Assembly: GCA_012521875.1 (NCBI GenBank)
Contig: JAAYLN010000062.1
Coordinates: 1-33,719 of the forward strand
Source of the DNA: Lentisphaerota bacterium
GTDB lineage: Bacteria; Verrucomicrobiota; Kiritimatiellia; RFP12; JAAYLN01
Reading direction: 5' to 3'
Length of the DNA stretch: 33,719 nucleotides
Both the position numbers and the translations under genes were made by a program. Shown here one piece after another: positions 1 through 7,503 of the stretch (position 1 is its first letter; each line of letters begins with the position of its first letter). Under the pieces are notes generated by a model that ran no database searches, was not told the origin of the DNA, and saw nothing but the letters and a program-made list of their open reading frames with translations.

Positions 1-1331
1 ATGCGGCCCTTGTAGATGCCGGGCGTGGCGTCCTTCGGCGCATGGAAGACGAAGACATACTGCTGGTTGCGTCCGGCCTCGGGGACATCGACCGGCTGGA
101 GCGTGTCGGCATCCAGCAGCGGCACGCTGCGGTCGAAAACCTGCACGGGCGCGGCGGGATCCGAGATGTCGGCATAGACCGTTCCCTCCGGGTAGGAGAG
201 CCGCATGTAGTTGCGGCAGCGGAGTTCGTCCACCTTGAACATGGCATCGTCGTTGACCAGCAGGTTGGGCGTGAGGATGCGCAGGCGCGGATCGCGGTGG
301 TAGGTCATCCACGCGCCGCCGGTCTGGTAAACGCGCTTCACGAGCTTGACGTCCACCGCGCTGCCGGGAATCCTCTTGTCGCCGCAGACGAGATCGGAGA
401 CGCGCACGGTCAGGCGCCGGAGGGGGCTGAAGGCCCAGACGAGCAGCGAGCCCGTCTCGTATTCGCCCCTGGCCGCCGCGATGCGCATCCGGCCGGAGAG
501 CTCGCCGTTCTCGGGATAATGATAGGGGAGGAACATCTCCTGGGACAGCGGATCAACGGTGAAGGCGACGGCAGGGCCGTTGGGCTTGTAGCTTTTGCCG
601 GCCGCCAGCGCGGCGGCGATGCGTGCCGCGTGCCGCGCGTCGCGCCTGACCTCGAAAATCTCGCGCTCGGTGGTGCCTTCACCGGCGGCGAGCAGCGCGT
701 CGGCACGCGCCGCGAGCGACTCCGCCCAGCCGCGGAGATGGCCGATGGGGGATTTGCCGGCCGCCTCGGCATCGGCCTTGGCCGCCGCCGCGTCGGCCTC
801 GAGTCGGTCGGCGGGGCGCAGGTAGTCCGAGGTCAGCGCGATGTCGTACATTCTGAAGCACTTCGTTCCGCCGTCAAAGCCGACGGTGGCGACTGTGCCG
901 AAGCCGGTCTGCGGCAGCCATTGGGTGTTGTTTTCAAACTGCAATTCGCCGTCCAGATAGAAGGCGTAGCGGCGTTGCTGGCGCGAGAAGTTGAAGGCGA
1001 CGTGGTGCCAGGCCTTCCGTTTTACCGGCTTGAGGGAGCGGAACTCCATGTCGCCGATCAGGTCGTCCGGCGCGGCGGGGATGGTCAGCGTCAGGTAGCC
1101 CTCCTTGTCCGCCTGCAGTCTGAAGAACGCGGTCGGCGAGCCGCGCGACGGCAGCCTGTCGAACCTCACATGGAAACCGCAGGAGGCCTCGCCGCTGTTC
1201 AGTGCGGCGAGTGCGGCGTCATCCAGTTTCTGTACCGCGTTTGTCGCCAGCGGCATGGGCAGCGCCGCCGGCGCCACTGCCGCCGCCAATGCCGCGCACA
1301 GGACGGCGGCTGCTCTTTTGTATCTCATCAT
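1..1331 (-). CDS. Secreted LamG-like domain protein, N-terminal part (runs off left edge)
   Basis: This reading frame is open from ATG 1331 (or ATG 1328) to the window edge, giving about 443 residues with no stop. The ORF track misses it because it has no stop in the window; the plus-strand 473-aa ORF over it is a shadow. The N-terminus MMRYKRAAAVLCAALAA is a typical signal peptide ending near an Ala-rich cleavage region. Residues about 30-160 look like a concanavalin/LamG fold (motifs such as WHHVAFNFS, AFYLDGELQF, FRMYDIAL). An Ala-rich helical stretch follows, then a beta-rich part ending APKDATPGIYKG, the kind of segment seen in large polysaccharide-associated secreted proteins. I infer an exported protein, possibly glycan-related. 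The enzymatic class cannot be told because the C-terminus is missing. GGAGAG lies 5 nt before ATG 1328 and overlaps the upstream mini-ORF stop. Confidence 0.8.
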   Translation of the reverse strand, partial: MMRYKRAAAVLCAALAAAVAPAALPMPLATNAVQKLDDAALAALNSGEASCGFHVRFDRLPSRGSPTAFFRLQADKEGYLTLTIPAAPDDLIGDMEFRSLKPVKRKAWHHVAFNFSRQQRRYAFYLDGELQFENNTQWLPQTGFGTVATVGFDGGTKCFRMYDIALTSDYLRPADRLEADAAAAKADAEAAGKSPIGHLRGWAESLAARADALLAAGEGTTEREIFEVRRDARHAARIAAALAAGKSYKPNGPAVAFTVDPLSQEMFLPYHYPENGELSGRMRIAAARGEYETGSLLVWAFSPLRRLTVRVSDLVCGDKRIPGSAVDVKLVKRVYQTGGAWMTYHRDPRLRILTPNLLVNDDAMFKVDELRCRNYMRLSYPEGTVYADISDPAAPVQVFDRSVPLLDADTLQPVDVPEAGRNQQYVFVFHAPKDATPGIYKGR

Positions 1332-1393
1332 CACTCTCCAGATGTGGCAAAGCCGCAAAGCGCCATCAGAAAACCAACGCACAGCTTTTTCAT
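1331..1393 (-). CDS. 20-codon leader-like ORF coupled to the secreted protein
   Basis: ATG 1393 opens a 20-residue frame beginning MKKLCVGFLMALCG and ending in TGA at 1333-1331. The stop shares its A with the ATG of the following gene (TGATG), the usual layout for translational coupling. GGGAGA stands 5 nt upstream, a reasonable Shine-Dalgarno. The peptide has a Lys-Lys start and a hydrophobic core with two Cys, so it looks like a truncated signal peptide. It could be a regulatory leader peptide, a tiny membrane peptide, or a remnant of an older N-terminus. It is too short for family recognition. Confidence 0.45.
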   Translation of the reverse strand: MKKLCVGFLMALCGFATSGE

Positions 1394-1625
1394 GCGAGTC
1401 TCCCTAAAGTTTAACCGTATACATGGTAGCATGGCCGAGAATTGCCGTCTATCGCTAAGCTAAGTAATCGGTTTTGTGTAAAGCGGAAAAGAAAGCGCGT
1501 CCGGGGCCGCGCAGTCAATGTTCTTATCTGATGCCACGGCGACGAACGGAGCGATTCGCGTTGATTCGTCCATTCGCGGTTACCAAATCTTGGCGAGCTT
1601 GACGTCTTGGCGGTTCAAAAACCGT
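1394..1625. repeat. Intergenic gap with two dispersed repeat modules
   Basis: No gene is supportable here. The stretch 1485-1518 (GAAAGCGCGTCCGGGGCCGC) matches 9956-9989 over about 34 bp with only a few differences. The stretch 1588-1616, read on the minus strand, contains AACCGCCAAGACGTCAAG. That is the same module as 10566-10583 (minus) and 29522-29539 (plus). Confidence 0.6.
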
Positions 1626-2996
1626 CTAGGCTTTAGCCACCACTTCCTCACCATCGGTCGGCAGGCGGTGGATGAGGCGCCAGGCCATGATGAAGGCGAC
1701 GACGCCGGCAATGACATCGCTCGCGAGGCGGGCCCAGAAGAGGGCGGCAAGGCTGCCCAGCACCATGGCCAGCAGCGAGAGCGGGATGTGCAGACCGGCA
1801 ATGCGCAGCGCCTTGAGCATGGCGTCGGTATTGGGACGGCCACAGCCGGTGAATGCGAAGCCGCAGAAGCGGAATATCTCCACCATGAAGAGACCGTAGG
1901 GGACGATGCGCAGGTAGAGGATCATGATCTCCTGCACGCTCTGCTCCGGCGTGAAATAGACGACAATGCGCGGCGCGAAGATGATGAAGACAACGCCCAT
2001 GGTGATCAGGAAGACCGCGGCGGTACCGATGGCGAAACGCAGGCATTGGCGCACGCGGCTGTACATCCTGGCGCCGTAGTTCTGGGCGATCATGGGCATG
2101 AGGGTCATGCCGACGGCCATTGGGAAGACAAAGGCCACGCTCTCCAGACGGCTGGCGGCGGATACGGCCGCGACGGCTGTGGTGCCGAAGGTGGCGGTGA
2201 TGCGCGTCGTGACGGCGTTGCCGACGGGGAAGAGCAGCATGCCGAGGGTGGCGGGGATGGCATAGCGGATGATCATCTGCCACGAGCGGAGAAGCACCGG
2301 CATGGGCATGCGGCGGAAGTGGAGCAGCCCGGCCCGGTTGAGAATGAAGAGGATGGTGACTGCGGCGACCATCTGCGATACCACTGTGGCGATGGCGGCA
2401 CCACGGATACCCATGCGGGGTATGGGGCCCAGACCGAAGATCAGGATCGGGTCGAGGACAACATTGATGAGCATGCCCAGGATGGTCATGCCGCTGGCGC
2501 TCTTCGGCTTGCCTGCGGCTATGAGCGCCTTGTTGCCCTCCATGCTCAGTCCGGCCGTGATGCAGCCGAAATACCACACGTCCATGTACTGGCGAACCTG
2601 TGCCAGCGTTTCGCCCTCGGCACCCAGGGCCGCAAAGAGCCAGTTGGCGCTGGCAATGCCGAGGACGGCCAGTATGAGGGCGACGATGCTCGTCAGCAGC
2701 ATACCGGCGCCCACCAGCCGGGCGGCGTGCCTGGGGTTGTCGCGGCCCAGCGCATGGGCCATGTTGGCCATGATGCCGCTGCCGATGCCGTTGAAGATGC
2801 AGCCGACGAGCATGACCACCGGAAAGGTGAAGCCCATGGCGGCCAGCGGCTCCTTGCCGCCGAGCCGGCCGACAAAAAAGGTGTCCGCGATGTTGTAGCC
2901 GGTCATGGCCAGCGTGCCGGGTAGCATCGCGATGGCGGTCTTCAGCATGGTCTTGCCGACGGAACCGCGGACGTATTCTGCTTTTGGGGAACTCAT
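1626..2996 (-). CDS. MATE-family multidrug/cation efflux protein
   Basis: A 456-residue polytopic inner-membrane protein, the usual size for MATE (MatE) transporters, which export cationic compounds in exchange for Na+ or H+. Typical segments are MLPGTLAMTGYNIADTFFVG near the N-terminus, the MGFTFPV helix, and GAAIATVVSQ mid-protein; the second half repeats the first. The ORF track extends the frame to 3473, but that would overlap feoB. ATG 2996 (MSSPKAEYVRG) lies only 2 nt after the feoB stop (TAAGCATG), so translation is probably coupled. No strong Shine-Dalgarno is visible. Its place as third gene of a feo operon suggests iron-dependent expression. The substrate is unknown. Confidence 0.9.
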   Translation of the reverse strand: MSSPKAEYVRGSVGKTMLKTAIAMLPGTLAMTGYNIADTFFVGRLGGKEPLAAMGFTFPVVMLVGCIFNGIGSGIMANMAHALGRDNPRHAARLVGAGMLLTSIVALILAVLGIASANWLFAALGAEGETLAQVRQYMDVWYFGCITAGLSMEGNKALIAAGKPKSASGMTILGMLINVVLDPILIFGLGPIPRMGIRGAAIATVVSQMVAAVTILFILNRAGLLHFRRMPMPVLLRSWQMIIRYAIPATLGMLLFPVGNAVTTRITATFGTTAVAAVSAASRLESVAFVFPMAVGMTLMPMIAQNYGARMYSRVRQCLRFAIGTAAVFLITMGVVFIIFAPRIVVYFTPEQSVQEIMILYLRIVPYGLFMVEIFRFCGFAFTGCGRPNTDAMLKALRIAGLHIPLSLLAMVLGSLAALFWARLASDVIAGVVAFIMAWRLIHRLPTDGEEVVAKA

Positions 2997-2998
2997 GC

Positions 2999-5308
2999 TT
3001 ATATCAGCGGTATTCGCCTGTAGCGTCCCATGAGGTGGAAGCCACCGGCCATTGCCAGCAGCAGGGCGCAGGGGGTGGCCATCCAGATCCACTGGTGGGC
3101 CACGGTGATCTGGTAGTAGAGGGTGGCCACGCACCAGCCGAGTACCGTCAGGTACACCATCAGCACCACACCGTAGAAGTGGCCCAGTTCGCGGAGGGCG
3201 GCGCCCATGGCGGCAATGCAGGGTACGTAGAGGAGCACGAAAAGCAGGTAGGCAAAGGCCTGGTGGCGCCCCTTGGAGAAGGCGCCGCGCATGGCGATAA
3301 ATAGCGACTCGTCGGCCTGGCAGGGCACTGCGGCGGCCGCGGATTCCGGCTCCGCCTTTTCGCAGCCGAAGAGCCGCTTCAGCGGGCATAGGATGGCACC
3401 GAGGTTCTCCGGTATCGTGCGCCACGCCGCGACGACTCCCCGCCCGACAACCAGCCACAGGTTCTGCCCGCAAGGCCGCTCCCCCGCCGGTATCTCCTCG
3501 CGCGAGGTGTTCTGGCCGTAGATGCTGTTGAGAGTGCCGATGACGGCCTCCTTGGCGAAGAGCCCCGAGAAGATGGCCACGGTGGCGGGCCAGTTGTCAC
3601 GCTCGATGCCCATGGGCCCGAAGACCGGGGTCATGGTTACGCCCACCGAGGTCAGCAGGGAGTTGCGCGTGTTCTCGTTGCCGAGCGTGCCGTCGCGCCC
3701 CAGGGTGTTGAGCAGCCCCAGCAGCAGCACCATCGGCACGATCACCTTGCCGGCGCGGAAGATGAACGAGCGCAGCCGGTCCCAGACGTTGAGCAGGATA
3801 TACTTCATGCGCGGCAGGTGGTAGGGCGGCAGCTCCATGATGAAGTGCGAGGGGGCTCCCGTGAAGAGCGTGTGCTTCAGCAGCAGGCCGGTCAGGATGC
3901 CCAGCACCATGCCCGTCACATAGATGCGGAAGACGAGGCGTCCGGGATTATCGGCGAAGAAGGCCGCGCCGAAGACCACATAGACCGGCAGTTTGGCACC
4001 GCACGACATGAAGGGGATCATGAAGATCGTCAGGAGGCGGTCGCGGCGGCTCTCGAGTGTGCGTGTGGCGAGGATTGCCGGCACGCTGCAGCCGAAGCCG
4101 ACCAGCAGCGGCACGAATGACTTGCCGGGCAGTCCCAGCCACTTCATGGCCCGGTCCATGACGAAGGCCGCGCGGGCCATGTAGCCCGAATCCTCCAGCA
4201 GGGCCAGGCAGAGGAACATGAAGAAGATCGGCGGCAGGAAGGTGGCCATCGTCTGCAAGCCGGCCCCGAGGCCGTTGGCGACCAGGGCGATGACCACGGG
4301 CGGCGCGTGCAGCCGTTCGAGGATCAGGCGCGGCACCTCGACAAAGAGCGTGCCGCCGAGCAGGTCGAAGGCGTCGATAAAGGCACCGCCTACCGTCTGC
4401 GTCAGCCAGAAGACAATGAACATCACCAGCAGGAAGAAGGGGATGCCGAGCCAGCGGTTGAGAATCCAGCGGTCAACCCGCTGGGTGGCATAGACGCGGG
4501 CGTCGTGCCTGGTGATCACGTCGCTGCAGAGGCCCTGGATGACGGCATAGCGGCCGTTGGCGAAGGCTTCGTCGGAGAACTCACCCGAAGCGGCCTTGAT
4601 GCGCTGCTCGGCCTCCGCCAGTTCGGCCTCGGTGACGGCGCTCTGCATCCGCGCCACAATGGCTGGGTCGGCCTCCAGCAGTTGGATGGCGAGCCAGCGG
4701 GCGGGCAGTTTCAGGCGGTCAGAGGCCGCCTCGCAGACCGGCGTCAGGCGCGCGATCTCCTGCTCGACCACGGGAGAGTAGGTGACCGCCAGCGTAGGCG
4801 GTGCGGGGTGGGCGAGCGCCTCCTGCAGTTTAAGCATCAGCGTCCGGCCGCCCGCGCGGTCGCGCAGGTCCCCCGCGAAGACGGGGGCGCCCAAGTGGCG
4901 TTCGAGGTGCTGGAGATCGATGGATATGCCACGGTCATCCGCGATGTCCATCATGGTCAGGACATGCAGCGTCGGCACCTTGAGCTCCGCCAGCAGCAGC
5001 GTCAGGTAGAGGTTGCGCTCGAGGTTGGAGCCATCTATGACGTTAATGAAGAGATCCGCGCCGCCGCTGACGATGAAGTCTACCGCCACGCGCTCGTCCT
5101 CGCTGGCGGCCATGAGGGAGTAGATGCCGGGCAGATCAACGACGGAGAGGCGCGTACCGTCGGGCAGCAGGCAGAATCCCTCCTTGCGCTCGACTGTCAC
5201 GCCCGGCCAGTTGCCAATGGTCTGGCGTGCCCCCGTCAGGGCATTGAAGACGGTCGTCTTGCCGGCGTTCGGATTTCCAACAAGGGCGACCGTGAAGCTG
5301 CGTTGCAT
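2999..5308 (-). CDS. feoB: Ferrous iron transport protein B (FeoB)
   Basis: A 769-residue Fe(II) transporter of the inner membrane. The N-terminal G domain has G1 GNPNAGKT (residues 11-18), the GNWPGVTVE switch region and G3 DLPG (58-61). The membrane domain follows with two Gate repeats and the conserved cysteines in GFGCSVPA and PFMSCGAKLP. Oddity: the G4 base-recognition motif, normally NxxD, reads TMMD (residues 118-121), and the G5 region (GDLRDRAGG) is also divergent. The gene starts 8 nt after the feoA stop, and the MATE gene follows after 2 nt, so the three genes look like one transcript. Length and architecture otherwise match the family. Confidence 0.97.
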   Translation of the reverse strand: MQRSFTVALVGNPNAGKTTVFNALTGARQTIGNWPGVTVERKEGFCLLPDGTRLSVVDLPGIYSLMAASEDERVAVDFIVSGGADLFINVIDGSNLERNLYLTLLLAELKVPTLHVLTMMDIADDRGISIDLQHLERHLGAPVFAGDLRDRAGGRTLMLKLQEALAHPAPPTLAVTYSPVVEQEIARLTPVCEAASDRLKLPARWLAIQLLEADPAIVARMQSAVTEAELAEAEQRIKAASGEFSDEAFANGRYAVIQGLCSDVITRHDARVYATQRVDRWILNRWLGIPFFLLVMFIVFWLTQTVGGAFIDAFDLLGGTLFVEVPRLILERLHAPPVVIALVANGLGAGLQTMATFLPPIFFMFLCLALLEDSGYMARAAFVMDRAMKWLGLPGKSFVPLLVGFGCSVPAILATRTLESRRDRLLTIFMIPFMSCGAKLPVYVVFGAAFFADNPGRLVFRIYVTGMVLGILTGLLLKHTLFTGAPSHFIMELPPYHLPRMKYILLNVWDRLRSFIFRAGKVIVPMVLLLGLLNTLGRDGTLGNENTRNSLLTSVGVTMTPVFGPMGIERDNWPATVAIFSGLFAKEAVIGTLNSIYGQNTSREEIPAGERPCGQNLWLVVGRGVVAAWRTIPENLGAILCPLKRLFGCEKAEPESAAAAVPCQADESLFIAMRGAFSKGRHQAFAYLLFVLLYVPCIAAMGAALRELGHFYGVVLMVYLTVLGWCVATLYYQITVAHQWIWMATPCALLLAMAGGFHLMGRYRRIPLI

Positions 5309-5316
5309 ACGGCGCT

Positions 5317-5544
5317 TTAGACGGCGTCCACCTGTACCACGGCCGCCTCGTCCTTGCGCAGCGAGACGTTGAACCCACGCACCTCAAGCTGAACCGGATC
5401 CCCGAGCGGCGCGGTATTGACCAGGCGGATCGTGGTGCCGCGCGTCAGTCCCAGCGCCAGGAGCTTTGCGCGGTAGGCGCGGTTGCCTGCGTCATAGCCC
5501 GTGATCCGGGCGCACATGCCTGGGGAAAGATTGCTGATGGTCAT
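5317..5544 (-). CDS. feoA: FeoA small SH3-like protein
   Basis: A 75-residue cytoplasmic protein with the FeoA fold: LSPGMCARITGYDAG at the start, LLALGLTRGTTIRL in the middle and a C-terminal LRKDEAAVVQV strand. It assists FeoB-mediated Fe(II) uptake. The ORF track starts at 5586, but ATG 5544 is preceded by AAGGA at 6-nt spacing and begins at the conserved domain edge, so I choose 5544. It is the first gene of feoA-feoB-MATE and has a clear promoter 43 nt upstream. Confidence 0.93.
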   Translation of the reverse strand: MTISNLSPGMCARITGYDAGNRAYRAKLLALGLTRGTTIRLVNTAPLGDPVQLEVRGFNVSLRKDEAAVVQVDAV

Positions 5545-5586
5545 CGTAAGTCCTTGCGATGCGACTGGTGTCCTGTTAACGCGCAT

Positions 5587-5615
5587 AGAATATTAGACTA
5601 GCCTAACTTTGTCAA
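5587..5615 (-). promoter_or_regulatory. feoA promoter with a DtxR/IdeR-like palindrome in its spacer
   Basis: On the minus strand a perfect -35 TTGACA (5615-5610) is followed by 17 nt and -10 TATTCT (5592-5587). The spacer carries the 14-bp palindrome TTAGGCTAGTCTAA (5606-5593), which closely resembles DtxR/IdeR/MntR-type half sites (TTAGGTTAG...CTAACCTAA). A metal-loaded repressor bound there would block RNA polymerase and shut off iron uptake when iron is plentiful. The -35 overlaps the stop codon of the upstream TIM-barrel gene. Promoter and palindrome are seen; the repressor identity is inferred. Confidence 0.78.
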
Positions 5616-6403
5616 TGCCCATCTGCATACTTCAGAACTATGTCGCGCGCGCGCAGCATATCGTCGCGCCCCTTGTAGTACTCGAGGATGAAGTAGGGCA
5701 CGTTGCAATAGGTCTTGAGCGCGCCGATATAGGCCTCGTAGTCCAGCTTGCCGGAACCGGCCGGGCCGTAGCCGGCCACGGTACCGTCGGGGTTGAAGTG
5801 CGAATCCTTGCCGTGGGCAATCACGATGTCGTCCGCCAGCATGCGCACGCAACGGACAAGCGGGGTGCGGTCGGGCGCGATATTGGCGGCGTCGAGGCAG
5901 ACGCGCAGGGCCGGCGAGCCCACCTTGTCCTTGATGCGCAGGAAGCCTTCGGCACTGCCGACGCTGCCGTTGCGGGTCATCTCGACCGCGACATCCACGC
6001 CGACCTGCTCCCCGGCGGCGCACATCTGGCGCAGAGCCCCGCACAGCCCGTTGAAGACGGCGGCGTCATCGGTGTCGGCGGCCTCGGGGTAGCCCGACGG
6101 GTGCCAGACCAGGATGGGGCGGGGGGTGTCGCCGCACAGGCCCTTGAAGGCCGCGGTGCGCCTTACCATGCGCACGGCCCGGTCGGCGTCGGCCTGCACC
6201 AGGCCGCGCGGGTTGACCAGATCGATGTGGAGGGTCATGGCCGCCAGCGCCAGCGGGCCGGGCTGCAACGCCTCCCGGACGGCGTCGTCCGACGGATCGG
6301 CGTCGTCATCCTGGCGGTTGGAGCCATAGAAGAGCTGGATGGCTTCAAAGCCCAGCTCGCGCATCTCGGCCGGGGGTGTCCCCGGCATCAGTCCCAGTTT
6401 CAT
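5612..6403 (-). CDS. Sugar phosphate isomerase/epimerase-like TIM-barrel protein
   Basis: This 263-residue protein has the features of the xylose isomerase-like TIM-barrel (AP endonuclease family 2) group. It starts MKLGLMPG and contains the strands ILVWHPSGYPE, VDVAVEMTRN, LRVCLDAANIAPD, DIVIAHGKDSHFN and YFILEYYKGRDD. The Glu, Asp, His and Glu residues at these strand ends are the usual metal ligands. Such proteins isomerise or epimerise sugars or inositol derivatives; the substrate cannot be read from the sequence. ATG 6403 has AGGAGA 5 nt upstream. It starts 18 nt after the exonuclease stop, so the two genes are probably cotranscribed. Confidence 0.85.
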   Translation of the reverse strand: MKLGLMPGTPPAEMRELGFEAIQLFYGSNRQDDDADPSDDAVREALQPGPLALAAMTLHIDLVNPRGLVQADADRAVRMVRRTAAFKGLCGDTPRPILVWHPSGYPEAADTDDAAVFNGLCGALRQMCAAGEQVGVDVAVEMTRNGSVGSAEGFLRIKDKVGSPALRVCLDAANIAPDRTPLVRCVRMLADDIVIAHGKDSHFNPDGTVAGYGPAGSGKLDYEAYIGALKTYCNVPYFILEYYKGRDDMLRARDIVLKYADGH

Positions 6404-6421
6404 GCATTTCTCCTGTGTAAC

Positions 6422-7240
6422 TCAGCTATCCATTGTGATGCGTGCCGATGGGGCGGGGGGATAGATGCCGTCGAGGGCGTTCTGGACGATCCGGCGGGTG
6501 TCCATCGGGAAGTCGCCGCGCAGGATCCACTTGAGATAGCCGGGATCCGTGGTGACCAGATCCTTGACCCGCTCGCCCTTCTTCTTGCCGAAGTTGATCG
6601 TCAGCTCCCCGTCAACCCAGCGCAGACGACCGCTACGGTCGGCATTGAAGGGATCGGTGGCGTTGAACTGGCGATCAAGCGTCTCCATGTCCCGCGGCAG
6701 ATCGTCGTAGCGGCGGAACTGGCCCTTGATAACGTCCAGTGTGGCTTGTGCATCGGCCTCGGCGCCGTGGGCGTCGGTATGCTCGCGTCCGCAGAAGAAG
6801 CTCAGGGCCGCCGCCAGATCGCGCGGTTCACGCTGGTGGTAGATGCGCTGCGCGTCCAGCACACGGCGGTCGTCCACCTTGAGATCCAGACCGGCCCGCA
6901 GAAACTCCTCGCCCAGCATCGGGATGTCGAAGCGGATCACATTGTAGCCGCCCAGGTCGCATCCTTTAATAAAGGCATCCACCTCGTGGGCGATCTGTGC
7001 GAAGGTGGGGCAATCCTTGACGATGTCGTCGGTGATGCCGTGTACCGCAGTGGTCTCCACGGGGATGGGGATGGTCGGGTTGACGAGCCAGTTGCGGCTG
7101 GTCTCGCTGCCGTCGGGGTCAATCCGGATGACCGCCAGCTCGATGATGCGGTCGGCACGCGGGCTGGTGCCGGTCGATTCGATGTCGAAAATGGCCAGCG
7201 GGCGGTCAAGTTTGATGGGAAAATGTGCTTTGGAACTCAT
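6422..7240 (-). CDS. DEDD 3'-5' exonuclease with ExoX-like C-terminus
   Basis: A 272-residue DnaQ-type exonuclease. The catalytic motifs are Exo I (FDIESTG), Exo II (GGYNVIRFDIPML) and Exo III (HGAEADAQATLD, with the His of the DEDDh subtype). The C-terminal part has FGKKKGERVKDL and YLKWILRGDFP, which resembles the C-terminal module attached to exodeoxyribonuclease X-like proteins. It likely acts on single-stranded DNA ends in repair or proofreading, or possibly on RNA. ATG 7240 (MSSKAHFPIKLDRP) is used. It is followed after 18 nt by the TIM-barrel gene on the same strand. Confidence 0.9.
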   Translation of the reverse strand: MSSKAHFPIKLDRPLAIFDIESTGTSPRADRIIELAVIRIDPDGSETSRNWLVNPTIPIPVETTAVHGITDDIVKDCPTFAQIAHEVDAFIKGCDLGGYNVIRFDIPMLGEEFLRAGLDLKVDDRRVLDAQRIYHQREPRDLAAALSFFCGREHTDAHGAEADAQATLDVIKGQFRRYDDLPRDMETLDRQFNATDPFNADRSGRLRWVDGELTINFGKKKGERVKDLVTTDPGYLKWILRGDFPMDTRRIVQNALDGIYPPAPSARITMDS

Positions 7241-7330
7241 GGGGTTGCATTATGCCATGAATTTGGTATTATTGACAATTCATTTTGGCCGCCGGAAGGT
7301 TTACAGGCGGCACATCACGAGAGAGTCCCT

Positions 7331-7486
7331 ATGAGCCAGCATCGCAGTCTAAGAGGATCAAGCAAGATCGTGGCCAAGCGCAACGTCTTGAAGCGTTTCG
7401 AGCGCATCAACCTGTTGAAGGATCGCGGCCAGTGGAAGGTCGGCGACCGCGGTTTCGGTCTGCGCAAGACCAAGCCCGCCGAGTAG
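7331..7486 (+). CDS. Chlamydia/Verrucomicrobia-type small basic protein
   Basis: A 51-residue, strongly basic protein beginning MSQHRSLRGSSKIVAKRNVL and ending LRKTKPAE. It is hidden in the track inside a 625-aa shadow ORF that ends at the same stop. The sequence fits the short basic protein family known from Chlamydiae and Verrucomicrobia (TIGR04137 from memory), whose function is uncertain but whose charge suggests nucleic-acid or ribosome binding. GAGAG lies 5 nt before the ATG. A TTGACA at 7272-7277 may be part of its promoter, but I see no convincing -10. The SH3b gene starts 17 nt downstream. This gene is the clearest taxonomic marker in the window. Confidence 0.88.
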   Translation: MSQHRSLRGSSKIVAKRNVLKRFERINLLKDRGQWKVGDRGFGLRKTKPAE

Positions 7487-7503
7487 TCGCCGGAGGGGTC
7501 GTC

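Noticed and set aside
42-1463. 473-aa plus-strand ORF
   Set aside because: It is a shadow of the open minus-strand secreted protein, which has a signal peptide, Shine-Dalgarno and domain motifs.
1518-2924. 468-aa plus-strand ORF opposite the MATE gene
   Set aside because: His/Asp/Gly-rich antisense frame with no motifs; the minus strand encodes a clear MATE protein.
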